DNA of 64,000 nt from Ashinkailepas kermadecensis (GCA_034440615.1 JAOTOM010002300.1:1-64000); one strand, 5' to 3'; positions 1 through 10,310 are shown, counted from the stretch's first letter. Notes: generated by a model from the letters alone, not told the origin. A program made the numbers and translations.

Positions 1-425
1 GAATCACGGCAGCTTAAAAGTACCCACATCGGTAGGGCAACCTGCAAACACAGAGCAGTCATATGGTGTATTCGAAAAGCCTGCGGGGAAACTGTGGCTT
101 CCCTGGCGTGACTTGGGAAACCCTCAACGCTGGTCCAATCTATGCAGGGCGAACAACACTACCTGCTCGCTTATAATCATAAAGCCGAATGATCCTCAAA
201 GCCTTCCCGCTGCCCACGTCCCCGGCGACCTCCTGACCCTTGACCCTTGAAGAGCGCGGGTTTCTGCCGGGAAGCGTCGAACTCCACCGGCGCCATGATG
301 ACTCCTGACCCCCATCACGGCCAAACCCACCGGAGCTATAGTGACCCTCGGACCCCAGCCTGGCCGAACCCCATCATGGAGCCACGGCGACCACTGACCT
401 TACTTTAGCGTAGGCCCGCCGGCAG
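1..425. other. Presumed peroxidase intron or upstream sequence
   Basis: I see no convincing coding exon here. The final bases, ending ccggcag at 425, form a plausible splice acceptor for the peroxidase exon that follows. Earlier peroxidase exons (signal or propeptide and distal-histidine region) are not visible and probably lie before the window. Confidence 0.5.
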
Positions 426-620
426 GCGACTATGAGTGAACGAGTGATCTCGCTGCCGACGGTCGCCCACACCCTGTGGGTGCGCCAGCACAACCTGGTG
501 GCGGCCGAGCTGGCCGAGCTCAACCCGCAATGGGACGACGAGCGGCTGTTCAGGAGAGTCGCCGCATCACCGTGGCAATGGTTCACTAGCACGGCGTGGA
601 GTACCTGCCGCTGCTGCTCG
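426..620 (+). pseudogene. Animal haem peroxidase exon 1 of window (frameshifted, stop codon)
   Basis: This exon encodes the family block around HTLWVRQHN, then AAELAELNPQWDDERLF and, in another frame, EYLPLLLG. These are hallmark segments of the animal haem peroxidase (peroxinectin/myeloperoxidase) superfamily, secreted or membrane enzymes that oxidise substrates with hydrogen peroxide. The exon is broken. The GDYxVNE segment near 427-447, which carries the catalytic Arg and Glu in the family, needs two single-base corrections. A base is missing near 549-551 (ERLF then QE expected), and a TAG at 587-589 interrupts the last part. The acceptor is ccggcag at 419-425 and the donor is gtaggc at 621. 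Three of the breaks are single-base losses, so sequencing error is an alternative to true decay. Confidence 0.85.
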
Positions 621-960
621 GTAGGCGTGCTCGCTCAGGACATCCCACTGAAATACCGATAGAATAGTTACTATATTGTGGATGGATACTGTGGATGAAT
701 AGATACTGTGAATGCTGTGATCACAGCCGATGAGTGCCTACCACTGTTGCTCGGTAGGCATGCTGTCCCTCAGGACATCCAACTGGGTTACGAATTCTGG
801 GATCATGGCCAACGGGTGCCTCCTGCTACTCGGTAGACATGCTCTCCTCGGGGCATCCCACTGGAATACGAGTACCGGGATCACGACCACAAGTTCTCCT
901 GCTGCTCAGTAGGCATGCTCTCCCTCAGGTCATCCAACGGGGATACGAGTAGGTGAATAC
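603..960 (+). repeat. Minisatellite built from the exon 1 end and its splice donor
   Basis: About four diverged units of roughly 70-90 bp. Each resembles the end of peroxidase exon 1 and the intron start: the ctgctgctcggtaggc core recurs as ttgctcggtaggcatgct, ctactcggtagacatgct and ctgctcagtaggcatgct, followed by a caggacatccaactgg-like stretch. The first unit is the real exon end with its donor at 621. The later units therefore carry decoy donors. Confidence 0.75.
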
Positions 961-1429
961 TGGGAAAAGATTACCAGATGGACGCTCTCGCATGGCTTTT
1001 GGTTCATGGTTGAAGCCGAGTGCATGCAAATTTTCTGTCTTTTTCCTGTTGGATAGAGGGTAGCAGAGGGTTTATAGGTCGAGTTTTCCATGTAATGCCA
1101 CATGCATGATGTTAAATATCACGAGGCATCCCCCCACCAATTGCCGTGGCGACACCCATACGTATTCTCTTGGTATTGTTGGAGGACATCGCCCCTCTCA
1201 TGTCTCCCAGGTAGGCGGGCAACCGGTCCTCTTACAGTAGCTGGCCCTCCTACATTCCGTGGTGTATGTACGTTGTTTTTGTGTACTTCCAGTGTACTTC
1301 TGTTTTTTTTGTCGCGACCTGTCCTCTCCATCCTTAATTCGTTCCTGGCGAGTTCAAAAAGAAGACCACCATGACTGTATCCCCACCCTGCTACACCGCC
1401 CCGACCATGACTGTCTGCGGCTACCTCAG
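961..1429. other. Peroxidase intron, unique part
   Basis: No coding similarity is visible. The stretch ends with a splice acceptor, ctacctcag at 1421-1429, just before peroxidase exon 2. Confidence 0.5.
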
Positions 1430-1564
1430 GTGCCGAACTGGTTACCGTAGCCGGCCTGACGCCCGCCACCAGCGGCTACTTCACCGGCTACTCTGATGCT
1501 ATCGACCCCGCCATAGCCAACGTGTTCGCCACGGCCGCTTTCCGCTTCGGACAGTCAGATCCAG
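1430..1564 (+). pseudogene. Animal haem peroxidase exon 2 (proximal His replaced by Gln)
   Basis: The translation contains GYFTGYSDAIDPAIANVFAT followed by AAFRFGQS, matching the peroxidase block that usually reads ANxFATAAFRFGHSLI. In this superfamily the His of FGHS is the proximal haem-iron ligand. Here the codon at 1552-1554 is CAG (Gln). The phase fits exon 1 (Leu-Leu-Leu-Gly with the glycine split across the junction). At the 3' end, SDP is followed by a donor gtgtgtgac at 1565. To join exon 3 in frame and restore the usual SLIQ, two bases would have to be missing near 1555, so this junction is also shifted. Loss of the haem ligand and the frame problem together suggest a non-catalytic or dead copy. 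Confidence 0.85.
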
Positions 1565-1775
1565 GTGTGTGACGTCATAGCCCGATCCAGGTGTGTGACA
1601 CATCATAGGCGCATCCAGTTGCGTGAGGTGATAGCCCGATCCAGGTGTGCGACATCATAGCCCGATCCAGGTGTGTGGCGTCATAGGCGGATCCAGGTGT
1701 GTGAGGTAATAGTCAGATCTAGGTGTGTGACGTAGTAGCCAGACTCAGGTGTGTGACATAATAATCAGATCCAGG
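1555..1775 (+). repeat. 26-bp minisatellite carrying the exon 2 splice donor
   Basis: About nine units of 23-28 bp with consensus close to gatccaggtgtgtgacgtca followed by tagccc. The first unit overlaps the last bases of peroxidase exon 2, so every unit repeats the exon end and its donor (ccag/gtgtgtga). Confidence 0.85.
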
Positions 1776-2504
1776 TACAAGACATGTCATGCCAAGGAAG
1801 GTATGCACCTGCTCCCCACACGGACAGCCGTTGTGGGTATCCTCAGTGAAGTTGTGTGCACTACGTGACATTGAGGAGCGTGCATTGGGTTTGACTGGGC
1901 CACTTCCGAGTGACGAATGACGAAGACGATAACAACCAAATTGTTGGGCGCATACGTTGTTACATAAAGACCAGAAAAATCATCCACTAATCAGCAAAAA
2001 CAAGGCCGTCCACTAATAAAAGTGGAATATCAAACGGTCCTTCACTCAAAGATGGATACCTATCGGCTTCAGTGGAGGAATATGATCATCTTTCACGCTT
2101 TGCCGGGACGAAGCAGGGACGTTCATTTTGTATGCCGTCATAAGAAACAGAGTCGAATATCCGTAGGCTTTGGCAAGCGAACGTTCATAGGTTTTGTGTT
2201 ATGAAGCCTCTGTGGGTTAGGCAATGATAGGCTGTGCTGTGTTAGGTAGGTTGGTTAGGTTTGGGCAGGTTACGTTAAGTTAGGCTCGATCAGGTTCGGT
2301 TTAGTTTGGATTGGTTTGGTTTGGTTTGATTTGGTTTGGTTTTTAGGGTTGCCCATTGCCTTCATTTATTTTGCGCCCCCCCCCCACAAAAAAAATCGCA
2401 GAAATCAACACCCTGGGTGCCACCCGACCCCGTGTTCCCAACTGGGCGGCTTTATATTATCTTCCATCACCATTGCCTTGATACCCTGGCTCACGTCGTC
2501 TCAG
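1776..2504. other. Peroxidase intron with TTAGG-like stretch
   Basis: No exon is seen. Around 2213-2345 there is a G/T-rich stretch with many ggttagg, ttggtttgg and gttaggt words, reminiscent of the arthropod TTAGG telomere motif but too irregular to be a telomere array. The intron ends in ctcgtctcag-like acceptor sequence at 2504. Confidence 0.5.
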
Positions 2505-2672
2505 GGCCTGATCAAACTGCTGGGCCCGTTCGGCAAGACGAAGAGCTTCACGCAGCTGCACCGCTTCTACTTCAACCCGACGCGGCTGTACCAGCCGACC
2601 CAGCTGGACAACCTGGTGCTCGGCCAGCTGAGCTCGTGCAGCAGAGCCGTCGACGGTCACCTGACCTCCCAG
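2505..2672 (+). CDS. Animal haem peroxidase exon 3
   Basis: Exactly 56 codons, phase 0 at both ends and without stops. It begins GLIKLLGPFGKTKSF and contains FYFNPTRLYQPTQLDNLVLG and then AVDGHLTSQ. This is the family segment after the proximal histidine, where a helix reads FxPxxLYxPxxLDxLVxGL and the chain continues to AVDxxIT. The acceptor is cgtctcag and the donor gtcagcac at 2673. Unlike its neighbours, this exon shows no break. Confidence 0.9.
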
Positions 2673-2834
2673 GTCAGCACAGGTCGTGTCGCGTCGCGAG
2701 CTGGTGGAGCTGGTGCTGCTTGCTGTGTGGTGCTGCTTTTTTGGTGGAGAAGTTCCCGGTCGTAGTGCCCTTGTCATGCTGAATTTTTGTTGTCGTAAAT
2801 GGTCGTTGACCATTTACTGACTGGTCACGGTCGG
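2673..2834. other. Start of peroxidase intron 3
   Basis: Short unique intron stretch between exon 3 and a long minisatellite. Nothing coding is visible. Confidence 0.5.
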
Positions 2835-3506
2835 TTCGCCAACAGACCGCGCCCACCTGTCAACAGACCACAGCCAATCTATCCTAAAGCCATGCGTCAA
2901 CAGACCAGGGATCACCTGTCAGCAGACCGCTAACCATCTGGCAGCACAGCCTGACTCACCTGGCGACAGACCACACCCACATGTCAGCAGACCACGACAA
3001 ACCTGTCAACATACCATGCCACACATGTCAACATACCACAGCATGCCTGTCAACAGACTACGACACGCCTGTCAACAGACCATCCTCACTTATCAACATA
3101 CCAGGACACACATGTCAGCATACCACGGCATGCCTGTCAACAGACCACGGACCACCTGCCAATAGACCATGCCTCACCGTTCAACAAACCACGACACACC
3201 TGTCAACAGACCACGGTCCATCTGTCAACATCCACCTCCACATGTCAACAGATCACGGATCTGTCAACAGCACGGTCTGTCAACAGACCACGGTCCGCCT
3301 GTCAACAGACCACGGTCCGCCTGTCAACAGACCGCAGTCCGCCTGCCAACAGACCACGGACCACCTGTCAATAGACCACGGTCCGCTTGTCAACAGATTA
3401 CGGCGCACCTGTCAATACACCTCGGGCCACCTGTCAACAGACCGTGGCCCACCTGTCAACAGACCACGGCCCACCTGTCAGCAGACCACGTACCACCTGT
3501 CACCAG
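2835..3506 (+). repeat. 21-bp minisatellite carrying the exon 4 splice acceptor
   Basis: About 30 units close to cacctgtcaacagaccacgg, degenerate at the 5' end and cleaner toward the exon. The last unit, cacctgtcaccagattgcgg, provides the real acceptor (ctgtcaccag) of peroxidase exon 4. Each earlier unit therefore contains a similar ctgtcaacag decoy. The array also gives long open frames in all three forward frames ([14 protein letters not shown] repeats), which are not genes. Confidence 0.9.
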
Positions 3507-3731
3507 ATTGCGGCGCACCTGTTCGAGGCCGACGCGTCGGCCCCGTCGCGACGGGGCGCCGGTCGGGCTCCACCTTGGCGCAATAAACGTGCAGCGTGGC
3601 CGCGACCACGGCCTGCCGGCCTACAACGTGTGGCGGCGCGCGTGCGGCCTGCCGCCGGCCGCCAGCTTCGCACACCTGCGCCGGCTGGTGCGCCAGCCCG
3701 GCCAGGTGGACCAGCTGCAGACGGTGTACAG
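3507..3731 (+). pseudogene. Animal haem peroxidase exon 4 (one-base frameshift)
   Basis: The exon starts [19 protein letters not shown] in one frame and continues [20 protein letters not shown] in the next. The second half is the most conserved peroxidase signature ([21 protein letters not shown]), followed by [12 protein letters not shown] and [13 protein letters not shown]. One extra base near 3564-3569 separates the two halves. It may be a real mutation or a base-calling error. The donor gtgagg follows at 3732, and the split codon AG/A joins exon 5 in phase. The small (TA)n run at 3859-3902 lies in the intron after it. Confidence 0.9.
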
Positions 3732-3852
3732 GTGAGGCGACGCCGGACCCGTGGAGACGTGTGAGGTGTAAGCTTGAGTTGAGGCATAAGCAGACGGCAT
3801 GAGTCCTATAGTAGGAGCGATATAATACTGTGAAATATACCAAAACGTACGT

Positions 3853-3858
<6 letters not shown>

Positions 3859-3902
<44 letters not shown>
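3859..3902. repeat. (TA)n microsatellite
   Basis: Uninterrupted alternating TA of about 44 bp inside the peroxidase intron. It is also the source of spurious Ile-Tyr repeat frames on the - strand. Confidence 0.95.
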
Positions 3903-3907
<5 letters not shown>

Positions 3908-4284
3908 TGTTAAAATATCGGCTAAAAATTCGCTAAAATATGTCAAGTTATCAAAGGTCACCACAATATATGCCAAGATAAAACAGATCACCACTATATA
4001 TTCTAACATATACCATATCATGCGTGCTATTTTGGAGGTGCTTTGTAAGGCATGGAATATCATAATAATATGGGAATACAAAATAAGAATCACTACACTA
4101 GTGAATCGGCGAGCTGAGGGCGTCGCAATGCAGATGGAGATAGAATGCAAGCAGCGGTGAAAGCAGCTTACAAAAACGCGATCGACCATTCGGAGGCGCG
4201 TTCGCTGTTCTCTTCAAATCGCTTCCGTTCACCGAGTAGCAAGTGGTAAATCGCCCGCTCGCCTAACCGCGTGCGCCTCGACAG

Positions 4285-4454
4285 ATCGGTGGACCACGTC
4301 GACTTATACGTGGGCTGGTTGCTGGAGGCGCCGATAGATGGCGCCGTGGTCGGGCCGACCTTCGCCTGCCTGCTGACTGACCAATTCGTGCGGCTGAAGA
4401 CCGGCGACCGGTTCTGGTACGAGACGGCCGACCCGCGGCTGCGCTTCACTCCCG
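4285..4454 (+). CDS. Animal haem peroxidase exon 5
   Basis: An open exon encoding [20 protein letters not shown], then [20 protein letters not shown] and RFWYE, ending RLRFTP plus one base. This matches the peroxidase block VDDIDLYVGGLxExPxxGxxVGPTFACIIxxQFxRLRxGDRFWYE. The acceptor is gcctcgacag and the donor gtgcgtg at 4455. The family would continue with A-QLEELRR, but the exon that supplies this is found only downstream on the opposite strand. Confidence 0.92.
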
Positions 4455-4496
4455 GTGCGTGAACGGTCTGACGAGTGGGGCTTTGGCGGGGCCGGA

Positions 4497-4565
4497 GCGA
4501 TGGTTGAGCTGGATGGTTGAGCTGGATGGTTGAGCTGGATGGTTGAGCTTGATGGCTGAGATGGA
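4497..4565 (+). repeat. 13-bp minisatellite (atggttgagctgg), first block
   Basis: Five to six units of atggttgagctgg directly after peroxidase exon 5. The same unit resumes at 4750, so a SINE appears to split one array. Confidence 0.85.
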
Positions 4566-4571
4566 CGTAGG

Positions 4572-4738
4572 GACGAGTAGTCCAGGGGTAGGTTGCCCGT
4601 CTCACAATCGAATGATTGTGGGTTCGAGTCTCACATGTCGCTACTTTTCGCCCGCATCCAATCGGCGTGAGATATTGCCGACGCTACATGACTCAACAGT
4701 CGACGTGTCGTAAAACCAACAACCACCGGTTGAGGTGA
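4572..4738 (+). mobile_element. tRNA-derived SINE, family 1, copy 1
   Basis: A tRNA-like head (stem cacaatc/gattgtg, then a pol III B-box-like ggttcgagtc near 4621) is followed by a body with ttcgcccgcatccaatcgg and acgctacatgactcaacagt, and a tail in aaaccaacaaccacc. A second copy with the same order of parts lies at 26765-26940. Both copies are flanked by or inserted in repeats, so I cannot define target duplications. Confidence 0.75.
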
Positions 4739-4749
4739 GTGATGGGGCC

Positions 4750-4920
4750 TGGGCGATGGTTGAGCTGGATGGCTGAGCTGGATGGTTGAGCTAGATGGTT
4801 GAGTTGAGTGATGCCTGAGCGATGGTTGAGCTGGATGGTTGGGTTGAGTGATGGGGCATGAGCTGGATGGTTGAGCTGGATGGTTGAGCTGGATGGTTGA
4901 GCTGGGTGATGGGTCCAGAG
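4750..4920 (+). repeat. 13-bp minisatellite, second block
   Basis: Continuation of the atggttgagctgg array, with gtgatggggc spacers between groups of units. Confidence 0.8.
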
Positions 4921-5397
4921 CGATGGGTTCCCTGAATGTTAATCTCTGAATGTTACTCTCTGAATCATTTCGGCTCGTGCCGCACTGGAGGGCGAGCCCT
5001 GGGTCGTGCCGACCCTAGCTGACGGGGTATGTGTATGTTGTGCCACGATACGTCCACTATGTGTGAGTGGGATCACCACCGAGGTGATGTTGCAACTTCG
5101 CGCGCCGCCAGACAGAGATGTATGTACCACCGATGCATATTTCAGCATTAAGTTTCTCAAAACCAGTCCGAGCCGCAAATGACAATGCGTCATTTGGTGC
5201 ACTGTTCATTCTCAAACCAATCGGAGCTGGGGTACTTCATTTTACATTTTTGCCATTTCATGTCATACATTTTCTTCCACGCATTTAGGCATTATTTGCT
5301 ACCACGTGATGCGGGTTGTCAGCCACTATTTTCACACCGAATTCGAACTGAAGTGAATGGCGAACAAAATTGATCGGACTTGGTCCAGCTGGAGCCA

Positions 5398-5705
5398 GCC
5401 TGACAAGACGTGACCGGACATGACGTGGCCTGACATGATGTGACCTGAGATGACGTGACCTAACATGACGTGACCTGACCTGACATTATCTGACGTAACG
5501 TGACCTGACGTGGAATGACGTGACCTGACGTGACCTGACATTACCTGACGCGATCTGGCATGACGTGGCATGACCTGACGTGACGTGACGTGACCTGAAC
5601 TGACGTAACGTGATATGACGTGACGTAAATTGACGTGACCTGACCTGACCTGGCATGACGTTGCCTGACGTGACGTGACCTGACATGACGTGATCTGACG
5701 TGGCG
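5398..5705 (+). repeat. Tandem repeat of tgacctgacgtgac type
   Basis: About 300 bp of five-base words (tgacg, tgacc, tgaca) in variable order, dense in TGACGT palindromes. The frames read on the - strand (VTSRHVRS-type) are low-complexity translations, not genes. Confidence 0.85.
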
Positions 5706-7129
5706 GACCGACGTTTCCAGAGCAGCTGCAACAGCTGCGGAAAACAAACCTGGCTCGCGTGCTCTGCGACACCTCAGACAACGTGAGGGAAGTACAGCCG
5801 CGGCCGATGCTGTTGCCATCTAGCGACAACCTTCCACAACCGTGCGGCAGTGTTACGCTACCTGTCGTCGACCTGTCGTACTGGGAGGAGCCGACTCCAT
5901 GACATGCACACCGGCCACATTGACAACGACAATGTGGTAATTCAATGCGAAATACTGAACGCGCTGCTATTGGTCGGTGCGGGTAGGCGTGCAGCGGTGA
6001 TTGGTTGGTTTGATAGGCGGGCGGCTGCGATTGGCTGTTGCGGATAGGAGCATTAACAGTGAGATTCCCCCCCTTTCACGCGACATTTGGAACAATTTGT
6101 GCCCCAGTGCTCCGGTTATCCATTGATTTAACGATACAAACAAACTTTGGCAGCTTTGTTTGCTTAGCATGCCTGTCGTTGGTTGCGAAGGTTGACCTGA
6201 AGATTGTTGGCACTCGCTTTTAGAGCGGGACATTGTCCAGAAGTTAAACGCAGGCTGCATTTGCAACGAAGCTGTGTATAGACGAGCACCTCTCAATCTT
6301 GGACGTATGTTTGTCGCTGCCCTGCTCGACGAAACCGTAATGCTGTATCATATATCATAATCAGCGACACATGTTCCAGTCCCAAATACCAGTTACTTTG
6401 GCATCTGTGGAAAGTCAGTGCTGACATAAGCATCAGTGTGGCACTCGGCGCGTCTAAAAATGCATCAGCTGCATTCCGGGGAGTTATTTAAGGATACTGT
6501 TCGAGAGTAATGCATTAATAGGCACGAGCAAGAGACTTGATATTATTGTCACCATTGCAATAGTTCGCGACATTATCGCTATGTTGTTCATCTTGCTTGC
6601 TGGATCTTGATTGCGTGATCTTGCTTAGAGTCCCCTGGCGCTGGTTGCTATCGTGGGCGTGTCTGGATACATTAGTTGTGCTGTGAAAATGTCGTCAATT
6701 GCATCGTTACATAGTGTGGTATGATTTATAATATAGAATCGCTGAGGAAATGAACGACGTATGCGAGAGGTTTGTTCGCCATGCGTTGTGAAATTATGCG
6801 AGTCGTCTGCGAAAAAAGTCGTAGAAAAAGCGACGTGCTGTTCCCACGTGTTGTGCTAACCGTGAGAAACTTGTGTCAACAGCACAAACAATTCACTATT
6901 CAACCTGCCGACATCGTTTTCGCAAAATGAAGCGAGATTTCAGGCGCATTCCAGCTCATTCGAGGCGTACGAACTGCCAGTGTAATTATTGCCTTCCATA
7001 TAAATAGCATGCAATGAATTAACTCTTCATGCAATTATTGCCTTCCGAACCTTTCAAAGTCTGCTCCATTTTTTTATCGCGTCACAGCATGCACATGCAA
7101 CCAGTGCTACGTATCGCTGCAGCACCAGC
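5706..7129. other. Non-coding stretch, no recognised features
   Basis: No exon, RNA gene or transposon signature is visible. The sequence is mixed-composition and apparently unique. Confidence 0.4.
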
Positions 7130-7223
7130 TGCAGCAGACAGCTGGAACAGAAAGCCGCAGCAGACAGCTGCAACAGACAGGCGCAGCGGACAGCTGCAGC
7201 AGACAGCTGCAACAGACAGCTGA
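7130..7223 (+). repeat. 15-bp minisatellite (gcagacagctgcaac)
   Basis: About six units around cagctgcaacagaca, rich in CAGCTG E-box palindromes. Repetition is clear by eye; no function is inferred. Confidence 0.8.
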
Positions 7224-7894
7224 TCATGCCCGTCCTCTGTGTATCTCGGTGCCGCTTCTGTCTCGAGCCCGAACTCTGGAATCCCCTCATCACCAGTGTG
7301 CAGTGACAAGTCCGAGCTCTGGCATCAACATTTAGACCTGGATCACTACATCTAGACATAACTAACGTTTCCTCTTTACCCGCCGCTCTGCACCAGACAC
7401 TGCTCTGCACCAGGTCTATTGCTGTCGGTCTTCCTCACCCAGCTTCCCGATCATGTTTTTCATTGCCAAGCTTCTTGATCATATGCTTCCTCGCCCAGCT
7501 TCCCGTTCATGTTCTTCCTCTCATAGCTTCCTGTCGATGTACCGTTCCTTCTTCACACTGCCTTTCATGAATGCCGCAGCGCGGCTTCGTCTCCTCTATA
7601 CTTACCTCATACCTGCCACCGTCTTCCCATGCCATATGTTGTGCCTGATAGCTTTTCTATACTCTCTCTTTCTCCGTCAGTTACTTAAATACGAACATAC
7701 CACACGCACTGTCCACGTATCCCGGTGTCAAGCAGACATTACTTTCGGCTGCTTGGCACAGTCTCCACTTCACTTCACATTCTCTTCCGTATCACGTATC
7801 CCCTTCCTTCACGCATCCCTCCACCCTCATTGGCTCCCCCTGCATATTCTTGTTTCCCATGCCTGCACCCCTCACGAATTCCATGCATTCCTCC

Positions 7895-8170
7895 TGGATT
7901 CCATGCATTCCTGCATTCCTGCACCCATCGCTGGCTACCCTCGCGCATTCCTTCGCCTCCGCATACATTCCCACATTCCTGCACCCATCGTTGGCTCCCC
8001 TCGCGTTTCCTTCGCGTCACCGTACATTCCCACATTCCTGCACCCATCGTTGGCTCCCCACGCGTTTCCTTCGCGTCTCCGTACATTCCCGCATCCCCGC
8101 ACCCATCGTTGGCTTCCCACGCGTTCCCTTCGCGTCTCCGTACATTCATACATTCTGCACTCCTCTCTGG
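7895..8170 (+). repeat. 58-59-bp minisatellite
   Basis: Four to five units containing cctgcacccatcgttggctc and ttccttcgcgtctccgtaca. It stays open in several frames on both strands, which explains long open frames of 300 or more codons here that have no protein-family similarity. Confidence 0.85.
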
Positions 8171-8246
8171 CGTGTCCCTTCGCCTCCCCATGCATTCTTC
8201 CACCAGTCGCACATCTGGACGCCATCACCCCCCGCCCCCCCGCCGC

Positions 8247-8420
8247 TCAGGTGTCACTGCGCCAGAAGCCCAGGCCAACGGCGGGAATGTCGTCGCAGGG
8301 CGTCAGCTTGTTGGTCTCCGACTGGGCGACGAAGTCGTCCGGCTGGACGACGGAGATGGTGTCGACGTTGTAGCAGATCACGCGCGCCCAGCTGATGCGT
8401 CGCAGCTGCTCCAGCTGCGC
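8247..8420 (-). CDS. Animal haem peroxidase C-terminal exon, opposite strand
   Basis: On the - strand the frame reads AQLEQLRRISWARVICYNVD, then VVQPDDF, CDDIPAVGLGFW and a TGA stop at 8249-8247. This is the conserved C-terminus of animal haem peroxidases (QLxQIRKxxLARVICDNxDxIxxVQPDxF ... IPxxDLxxW). It is the exon expected after exon 5 (4285-4454) but it points the other way. I cannot place its acceptor with certainty: a gcgcag lies at the start, but its phase does not fit exon 5. Either this end was inverted (in the genome or the assembly), or it belongs to another peroxidase gene whose other exons are absent here. Confidence 0.85.
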   Translation of the reverse strand, partial: AQLEQLRRISWARVICYNVDTISVVQPDDFVAQSETNKLTPCDDIPAVGLGFWRSDT

Positions 8421-9640
8421 GGCGCCGACGCACGGCGTGCCCGCCATTTTTCGGAGCAGATTTACGCGCCGAACTCTCCATCATACAAAGATACATCACG
8501 TACAGATACATACAGATACATGCACATACATGCATACATTATATGCAGCCTGTCGCCAGCCCAAGGTGGATCCGAAGAGGATGTGACGATCCGATGTGTG
8601 CATAGTACCCCTGCTCGTTATTTCAAACTATGCCACCTTTCTTTATCCCAAGTATTCCCTTTCACCGCTAATCCTGCCCGTCAATGGCTGGGTAACTGCT
8701 CCGTGTCTCTGCTAAGGCCACCACAGTATTTCTATGCATAATCTAATATATTTATATTTATATACACCGCATCACATTACGCCCACGCACTGCTTACACA
8801 CACACTACTCGCAAACTCCCACCTCTGCATTCTTGCACGCGACATACTTCTTCCTCATGCATACCTACATACTCTGACCTTCTATGCTAGGCGTGCGACG
8901 TAGGCGCCACCGGCCGTGTCACACATACCGCACACATCACATAGTGTAATTGCCCCCCCCCCCCATTTAATACGTGTCGCTCCATTCAACAGTGAATTAG
9001 GTTGAGGGGAAAGTAGCTGTGATTGGAAATATACCGGTTTGGAAGAAGGAAGTCATGGCAGACCGATGGCACTGACATGTTTGTTGCTCGGCGGGCCTCT
9101 TCGGTCGTCTCGACGCTGCCTGAGCTCCGTCCGTGCGTGAGAGACTGACTGAGTGAGTGTCCCCGAGCGAGAGCGAGATCGAGCGAGAGGGTCTCAGAGC
9201 GAGCGTTTTCTCTGTGCCTTCCGGTTTTCTTCGATTCGATTTGACCCGTCTCCTCCACTCCTTTGGCCACTCACAGGGCTCCGGATTGTGTTGTTTTTCT
9301 TGATTCGTGGGAGTGCATTTTTGTATTCCCTTTAGGCCGTGTATGTTGTGAAATCGCCTCTGGCCGTCAGGACGGTATGCCGGGGTCTATAACTTTCACC
9401 GGGCCAACGACCTCACAACTGGATGGGGACCCAACCTTCTGTTTTGGCCCACATGCGAGGCTGATGGTGTTTTTTTTATGCCGCCTTTGAACGCGACACG
9501 TACTGCGGGTCGGGTTCGGCGGTATTTCAATTCCACATGAGAGGGGAGGGAGAAGGTGGCCGGGATCTGGTCGGACGTCTTGTTGCCTGGTCGGATGGGA
9601 AAATATTGAAAGCTTTGTACCGAAAGAATTTAAGGTTCTA
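8421..9640. other. Non-coding stretch, no recognised genes
   Basis: No protein similarity is seen on either strand. Around 8470-8535 there are acatac/gatacat simple repeats, at 8950 a C-run, and near 9130-9215 a purine-rich gagcgag stretch. Confidence 0.4.
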
Positions 9641-9647
9641 CTTGTCC

Positions 9648-9687
9648 AAGTCCAAGTCCAAGTCCAAGTCCAAGTCCAAGTCCAAGC
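9648..9687 (+). repeat. (TCCAAG)n hexamer repeat
   Basis: Six to seven perfect TCCAAG units just before the GC-rich 9.7-10.3 kb satellite. Confidence 0.9.
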
Positions 9688-9693
9688 CGATAG

Positions 9694-10310
9694 ACCGGCC
9701 GCCGGCCGGGTCGCTGCCGCTCCCGGCTGCCGTCTATCGCTCGCTGGCCGCAGCCCGAGCACCCCGGGCACCCGGCACCCGGGCCGTCCGGCGCTCGCCG
9801 ATAGACGGCCGCCGGTCGCTGCCGCTCCCGGCTGCCGTCTATCGCTCGCTGGCCGCAGCCCGAGCACCCCGGGCACCCGGCACCCGGGCCGTCCGGCGCT
9901 CGCCGATAGACGGCCGCCGGTCCGCCGCCGGCTGCCTCTCCTGCTGCCCGCGCCGGTCGCGCTCCCGGCTGCCGTCTATCGCTCGCTGGCCGCAGCCCGA
10001 GCACCCCGGGCACCCGGCACCCGGGCCGTCCGGCGCTCGCCGATAGACGGCCGCCGGTCGCTGCCGCTCCCGGCTGCCGTCTATCGCTCGCTGGCCGCAG
10101 CCCGAGCACCCCGGGCACCCGGCACCCGGGCCGTCCGGCGCTCGCCGATAGACGGCCGCCGGTCGCTGTGCGCTCCCGGCTGCCGTCTATCGCTCGCTGG
10201 CCGCAGCCCGAGCACCCCGGGCACCCGGCACCCGGGCCGTCCGGCGCTCGCCGATCGGCGGCCGCCGGTCGCTGTCCCCGGCTGCCGTCTATCGCTCGCT
10301 GGCCGTCTAT
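9694..10310 (+). repeat. GC-rich satellite, unit about 115-130 bp, about five copies
   Basis: Units share gctgccgtctatcgctcgct, then ggccgcagcccgagcacccc, gggcacccggcacccgggcc and gtccggcgctcgccgatag. Copies are nearly identical, so recent expansion or collapse and re-expansion of the assembly is likely. The module ctgccgtctatcgctcgct is the reverse complement of the core of the next array. Confidence 0.9.

Noticed and set aside
2213..2345. Possible internal telomere repeat (TTAGG type)
   Set aside because: The G/T-rich stretch has some ttagg words but no regular five-base period.
2981..3586. 201-codon frame with [10 protein letters not shown] repeats
   Set aside because: It is the 21-bp minisatellite before peroxidase exon 4. 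The coding part starts only at 3507.
7453..8741. Open frames of 306 and 338 codons on the + strand
   Set aside because: They run through a 58-bp minisatellite and into the antisense of a peroxidase exon. There is no family similarity in these frames.
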